From Accumulibacter sp. (GTDB taxonomy: Bacteria > Pseudomonadota > Gammaproteobacteria > Burkholderiales > Rhodocyclaceae), in NCBI GenBank assembly GCA_017302455.1, contig JAFLDO010000002.1, positions 1 through 64,000 on the forward strand: a stretch of DNA of 64,000 nt, given 5' to 3'. The position numbers and the translations under genes were made by a program. Under the pieces are notes generated by a model that did not search any database, was not told where the DNA came from, and saw nothing but the letters and a program-made list of their open reading frames with translations. Below are positions 61,804 through 64,000 of the stretch, one piece after another (position 1 is the first letter of the stretch; each line of letters opens with the position of its first letter).

Positions 61804-63213
61804 GTGGAACATCCTGCTGCGCTACTACCCCGAGCCTCCGCCTTCGCCGCGGCGGTGTGGCGTCTGCGCGGCCGCAGCCGGCCACTGACGGGTCTCGAAA
61901 GTCTCGCCCGCTTTCCCGTCCAGGCCGAACTCGTCCGCACCTTGTCCGGCCCCGACGAGTTTCGCGAAACCCTGTTTGCGCGAATCGCCGGGGCCGCGAA
62001 GCGAGTCCTGATCGCGGCGCTCTACCTCCAGGACGACGATGCGGGCCGCGAAGTGCTGTCGGCCCTCTACGCCGCCAAGGCGGCGCGGCCCGGCCTGCAG
62101 ATCGCGGTCTTCGTCGATTGGCATCGCGCTCAGCGCGGGCTGATCGGCAAGGGTGCGAGTGCCGGCAATGCCGCCCTGTATGCGGACATGGCGCAGCGCT
62201 TCGGTCCCGGCGTGCCGATCTATGGCGTGCCGGTGCAGACTCGCGAGTTGATGGGTGTCATGCACCTGAAGGGCTTCGTCATCGACGACGCCGTTCTCTA
62301 CAGCGGCGCCAGCCTCAATGACGTCTACCTGCATCGCCACCAGCGCTATCGCCTGGATCGTTACCATCTTGTCGAGAATCGGCCGCTGGCCGACAGCCTG
62401 GCCGCGCTAATGAGTCAGGTTCTGCGGCCGAACCCGGCTGTCGGTTTCCTGGATTCGGCGGTGCGAGCCAAGACGGGCGCGCTGCGTGGTGCCATCGGCC
62501 GCTTGCGCCGAACGCTTGCCAGCAGCGCGTATGGCGTGACATCGGAGCCGATCGGCAACGGCGAGGTCGGGATCACCCCGCTACTCGGTTTCGGTGCCCG
62601 CAGGAATCAGCTCAACACGGTGATCCTGCAATTGATCCAGCGTGCCGAACGGCGACTGGTTCTCTACACGCCCTATTTCAACTTGCCGGGTCCGGTTCGC
62701 CTGGCGATCGAAGAGCGGCTCAAGCGACGATGCCACGTGACCATCGTGCTCGGCGACAAGACCGCCAACGACTTCTACATGCCTCCCGAGGAGCCGTTCA
62801 CGGCGATTTGCGCCCTGCCGTATCTGTACGAAAGCAACTTGCGGCGCTTCTGCAAGGCGCACCAGAAGGCTATTGACCAGGGACTGCTCGACCTGCACCT
62901 GTGGCGCCACGACAATCACAGTTTTCATCTGAAGGGTCTGCTGGTGGACGACGACTACGCGCTGATCACCGGCAGCAACATCAATCCGCGGGCCTGGCGG
63001 CTGGACCTCGAGAACGGCCTGCTGATCCACGATCCGCAGAGCCGCCTCATCGAGCAACACTGGGTCGAACTCGAGCGGATTCTGGCGCACACCCGGCGGC
63101 TGGAACATCACCAGGCGCTCGAGGCCGCCGACACCTACCCGTTGCCGGTGCAGCGCCTTCTCAAGCGCCTGGCCCGTACGCGTGCCGACCGTCTGGTGAA
63201 TCAGGTGCTCTGA
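61804..63213 (+). CDS. pssA: Phosphatidylserine synthase (PLD-type, E. coli PssA-like)
   Basis: A 469-residue enzyme making phosphatidylserine from CDP-diacylglycerol and serine, the route to phosphatidylethanolamine. It matches E. coli PssA, with two degenerate HKD motifs (MHLKGFVIDD near residue 154 and FHLKGLLVDDDYALITGSN near 375). Other matches are FVDWHRAQRGLIG, LYSGASLNDVYLH, GDKTANDFYMPPEEPF and LPYLYESNLRRF, then NPRAWRLDLENGLLIHDPQ. GTG at 61804 gives an N-terminus about 20 residues longer than E. coli; a GTG at 61855 is an alternative. The 3' end overlaps the convergent receiver gene by 53 bp. Confidence 0.93.
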   Translation: MEHPAALLPRASAFAAAVWRLRGRSRPLTGLESLARFPVQAELVRTLSGPDEFRETLFARIAGAAKRVLIAALYLQDDDAGREVLSALYAAKAARPGLQIAVFVDWHRAQRGLIGKGASAGNAALYADMAQRFGPGVPIYGVPVQTRELMGVMHLKGFVIDDAVLYSGASLNDVYLHRHQRYRLDRYHLVENRPLADSLAALMSQVLRPNPAVGFLDSAVRAKTGALRGAIGRLRRTLASSAYGVTSEPIGNGEVGITPLLGFGARRNQLNTVILQLIQRAERRLVLYTPYFNLPGPVRLAIEERLKRRCHVTIVLGDKTANDFYMPPEEPFTAICALPYLYESNLRRFCKAHQKAIDQGLLDLHLWRHDNHSFHLKGLLVDDDYALITGSNINPRAWRLDLENGLLIHDPQSRLIEQHWVELERILAHTRRLEHHQALEAADTYPLPVQRLLKRLARTRADRLVNQVL

Positions 63214-63568
63214 TGGCCAGGCCAGACAGCGTCTGCCGGAGAGCATGCAGGTCGCTCTTCTTGTCGTAGAAGGCATAAGCGCCGGCTTCCAGGCATCGCT
63301 TGCGGTAGACGTCCTCCGCGAAGTTCGTGAATACCAGCACCTTCACGCTCGGCTGCTCCGCGCTCACCGCGCGCAGAACCTCCAGCCCGCTGCCGTTCAC
63401 AAGCTGAATATCGAGCAGGACGATGTCGGGTGGGTTGCTGCGAATGCGTGCGATGGCCGCGGCGGGAGTTTCGAACTCGCCCACCACCTCCGCCCCTTCG
63501 ATCCGCGCGAGCATCTCGCGCAGCATCGCCCGGACAACGGCTGAATCATCGACGATCAGGATTGACAT
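63161..63568 (-). CDS. Stand-alone response-regulator receiver protein
   Basis: A 135-residue CheY-like receiver: ILIVDDSAVVRAMLREMLARI (acidic pocket Asp-Asp), the phospho-acceptor Asp in PDIVLLDIQLVNGSGLEVL, the Thr position in VKVLVFTNFAE, and Lys in AFYDKKSD. No DNA-binding or enzymatic domain follows, so it acts by protein contact or phosphotransfer. ATG at 63568. It overlaps pssA tail-to-tail and the next minus-strand gene by 23 bp; its histidine kinase is not in the window. Confidence 0.85.
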   Translation of the reverse strand: MSILIVDDSAVVRAMLREMLARIEGAEVVGEFETPAAAIARIRSNPPDIVLLDIQLVNGSGLEVLRAVSAEQPSVKVLVFTNFAEDVYRKRCLEAGAYAFYDKKSDLHALRQTLSGLAIRAPDSPDGRHAYGPGA

Positions 63569-63980
63569 CACGGCCCGTTCCAAGAAAAAGCGTATGCCGG
63601 AGCAGCAGTTTTTCGACCTGCTCATGCACCATCAGCGCAACGTTGGGCAGGAGGCTGAGTGAGGTCAGGCCCGGGACGCTGGTAACCCCCCGGCGCAGAA
63701 CAATCACGATCAGCGGACTGGTGCAGGTAGAGGATCGGCTGGCCAACAAGGCATGCACAAAAGCGCGAGATGCTGTTCCCCAACTGATGACTATCACATC
63801 CGGCGTGTGCCTCGCGGCACAGTCGTAGGCGTCTTCAATCGAACGGGCGGTTGCCACCAGATCAACTGCTTCGTTCGCCCGAAGCGCACCGCCAACATCG
63901 TCCAGGAACAGGTTGTCCGTGTCGACCAGGAGGAGACGCGTGCGGTCGTGGTGCAGGTGGGGCGATGCGCAGGGGGCCAT
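63546..63980 (-). CDS. Degenerate receiver-like protein
   Basis: A 144-residue protein with a receiver-like fold: RLLLVDTDNLFLDDVGGALRA, LVATARSIEDAYDCAARHTPDVIVISWGTA. At the position of the phospho-acceptor Asp (LLDI in the neighbour) stands ISWG, so it cannot be phosphorylated in the usual way. The C-terminus (MVHEQVEKLLLRHTLFLG) is helical. ATG at 63980 with GGAG upstream is preferred over the frame start at 63998. It overlaps the functional receiver gene by 23 bp, so the two are probably translated in sequence. A pseudo-receiver in a coupled pair may titrate or hold the partner. Confidence 0.65.
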   Translation of the reverse strand: MAPCASPHLHHDRTRLLLVDTDNLFLDDVGGALRANEAVDLVATARSIEDAYDCAARHTPDVIVISWGTASRAFVHALLASRSSTCTSPLIVIVLRRGVTSVPGLTSLSLLPNVALMVHEQVEKLLLRHTLFLGTGRDVNPDRR

Positions 63981-64000
63981 GGTTATCTCCGCTGCCACTG

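Noticed and set aside
60422-61885. Long minus-strand frame opposite prpD (487 codons) and a similar one opposite prpC (58670-60415)
   Set aside because: Complete prpC and prpD with family motifs lie on the + strand; the antisense frames have no recognisable domains.

Overview
The window is GC-rich DNA from a betaproteobacterium, most likely a member of the Rhodocyclales close to 'Candidatus Accumulibacter'. This is inferred from gene content and order (metXW, gatCAB divergent from mreBCD-mrdA-rodA-rlpA, gshA-gshB beside a regulatory PTS, the dacA-ybeD-lipB-lipA block, aceK beside icd). No marker gene such as rRNA is present to prove it.

Bases 1-5537 are accessory DNA. I read them as a gene-cassette array of an integron: seven attC sites delimit six complete cassettes, all in the + orientation. 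For every cassette, the first bases (TTRRRY) are the exact complement of the R'' core (RYYYAAC) of that cassette's own attC, as cassette circularisation requires. No integrase gene lies in the window; it would be expected to the left, where a truncated cassette and a probable IS66-type transposase tail sit. The cassettes encode two proteins that share an unrecognised CxxC-x23-CxxC domain, a lipoprotein with a coupled small secreted peptide, a membrane-anchored coiled-coil protein, a GFA-family enzyme and a small membrane protein. The array is closed on the right by a broken IS91-family transposase (5720-6711).

From 6992 on the DNA is ordinary chromosome. 6992-17000: DUF2889, sucCD, an ornithine-cyclodeaminase-like gene, then a compact signalling/ATPase cluster (PP2C phosphatase, twin-FHA protein, cyclic-nucleotide-phosphodiesterase-like MBL enzyme, GAF-GspE ATPase), and icd. 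17300-26900: aceK, an SdiA-regulated-type protein, hydroxypyruvate isomerase-like, PduO adenosyltransferase, parE and parC. 27000-36400: creA, a solitary N6-adenine methyltransferase, gshA, gshB, apbE, the PTS proteins EIIA-HPr-EI without a permease, metX and metW. 36400-45400: ampG, a SMUG-type glycosylase, yqjK-yqjE-yqjD, xthA, pyrE, and gatCAB. 45480-52200: the rod-shape operon mreB-mreC-mreD-mrdA-rodA-rlpA. 52210-64000: a GAF/PAS protein, dacA-ybeD-lipB-lipA, a YqaA-type membrane protein, a DUF4197 protein, a second RlpA-like protein lacking a conserved His, prpC-prpD, a small membrane protein, pssA, and two overlapping receiver-domain genes.

The best candidates for something undescribed are the cassette array, above all the Cys4 domain shared by two unrelated cassettes, and the phosphatase/FHA/phosphodiesterase/GAF-ATPase cluster. 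Most of the remainder is conserved housekeeping. No tRNA, rRNA or CRISPR array was recognised. Functions are assigned from motifs read by eye; no database search was possible.
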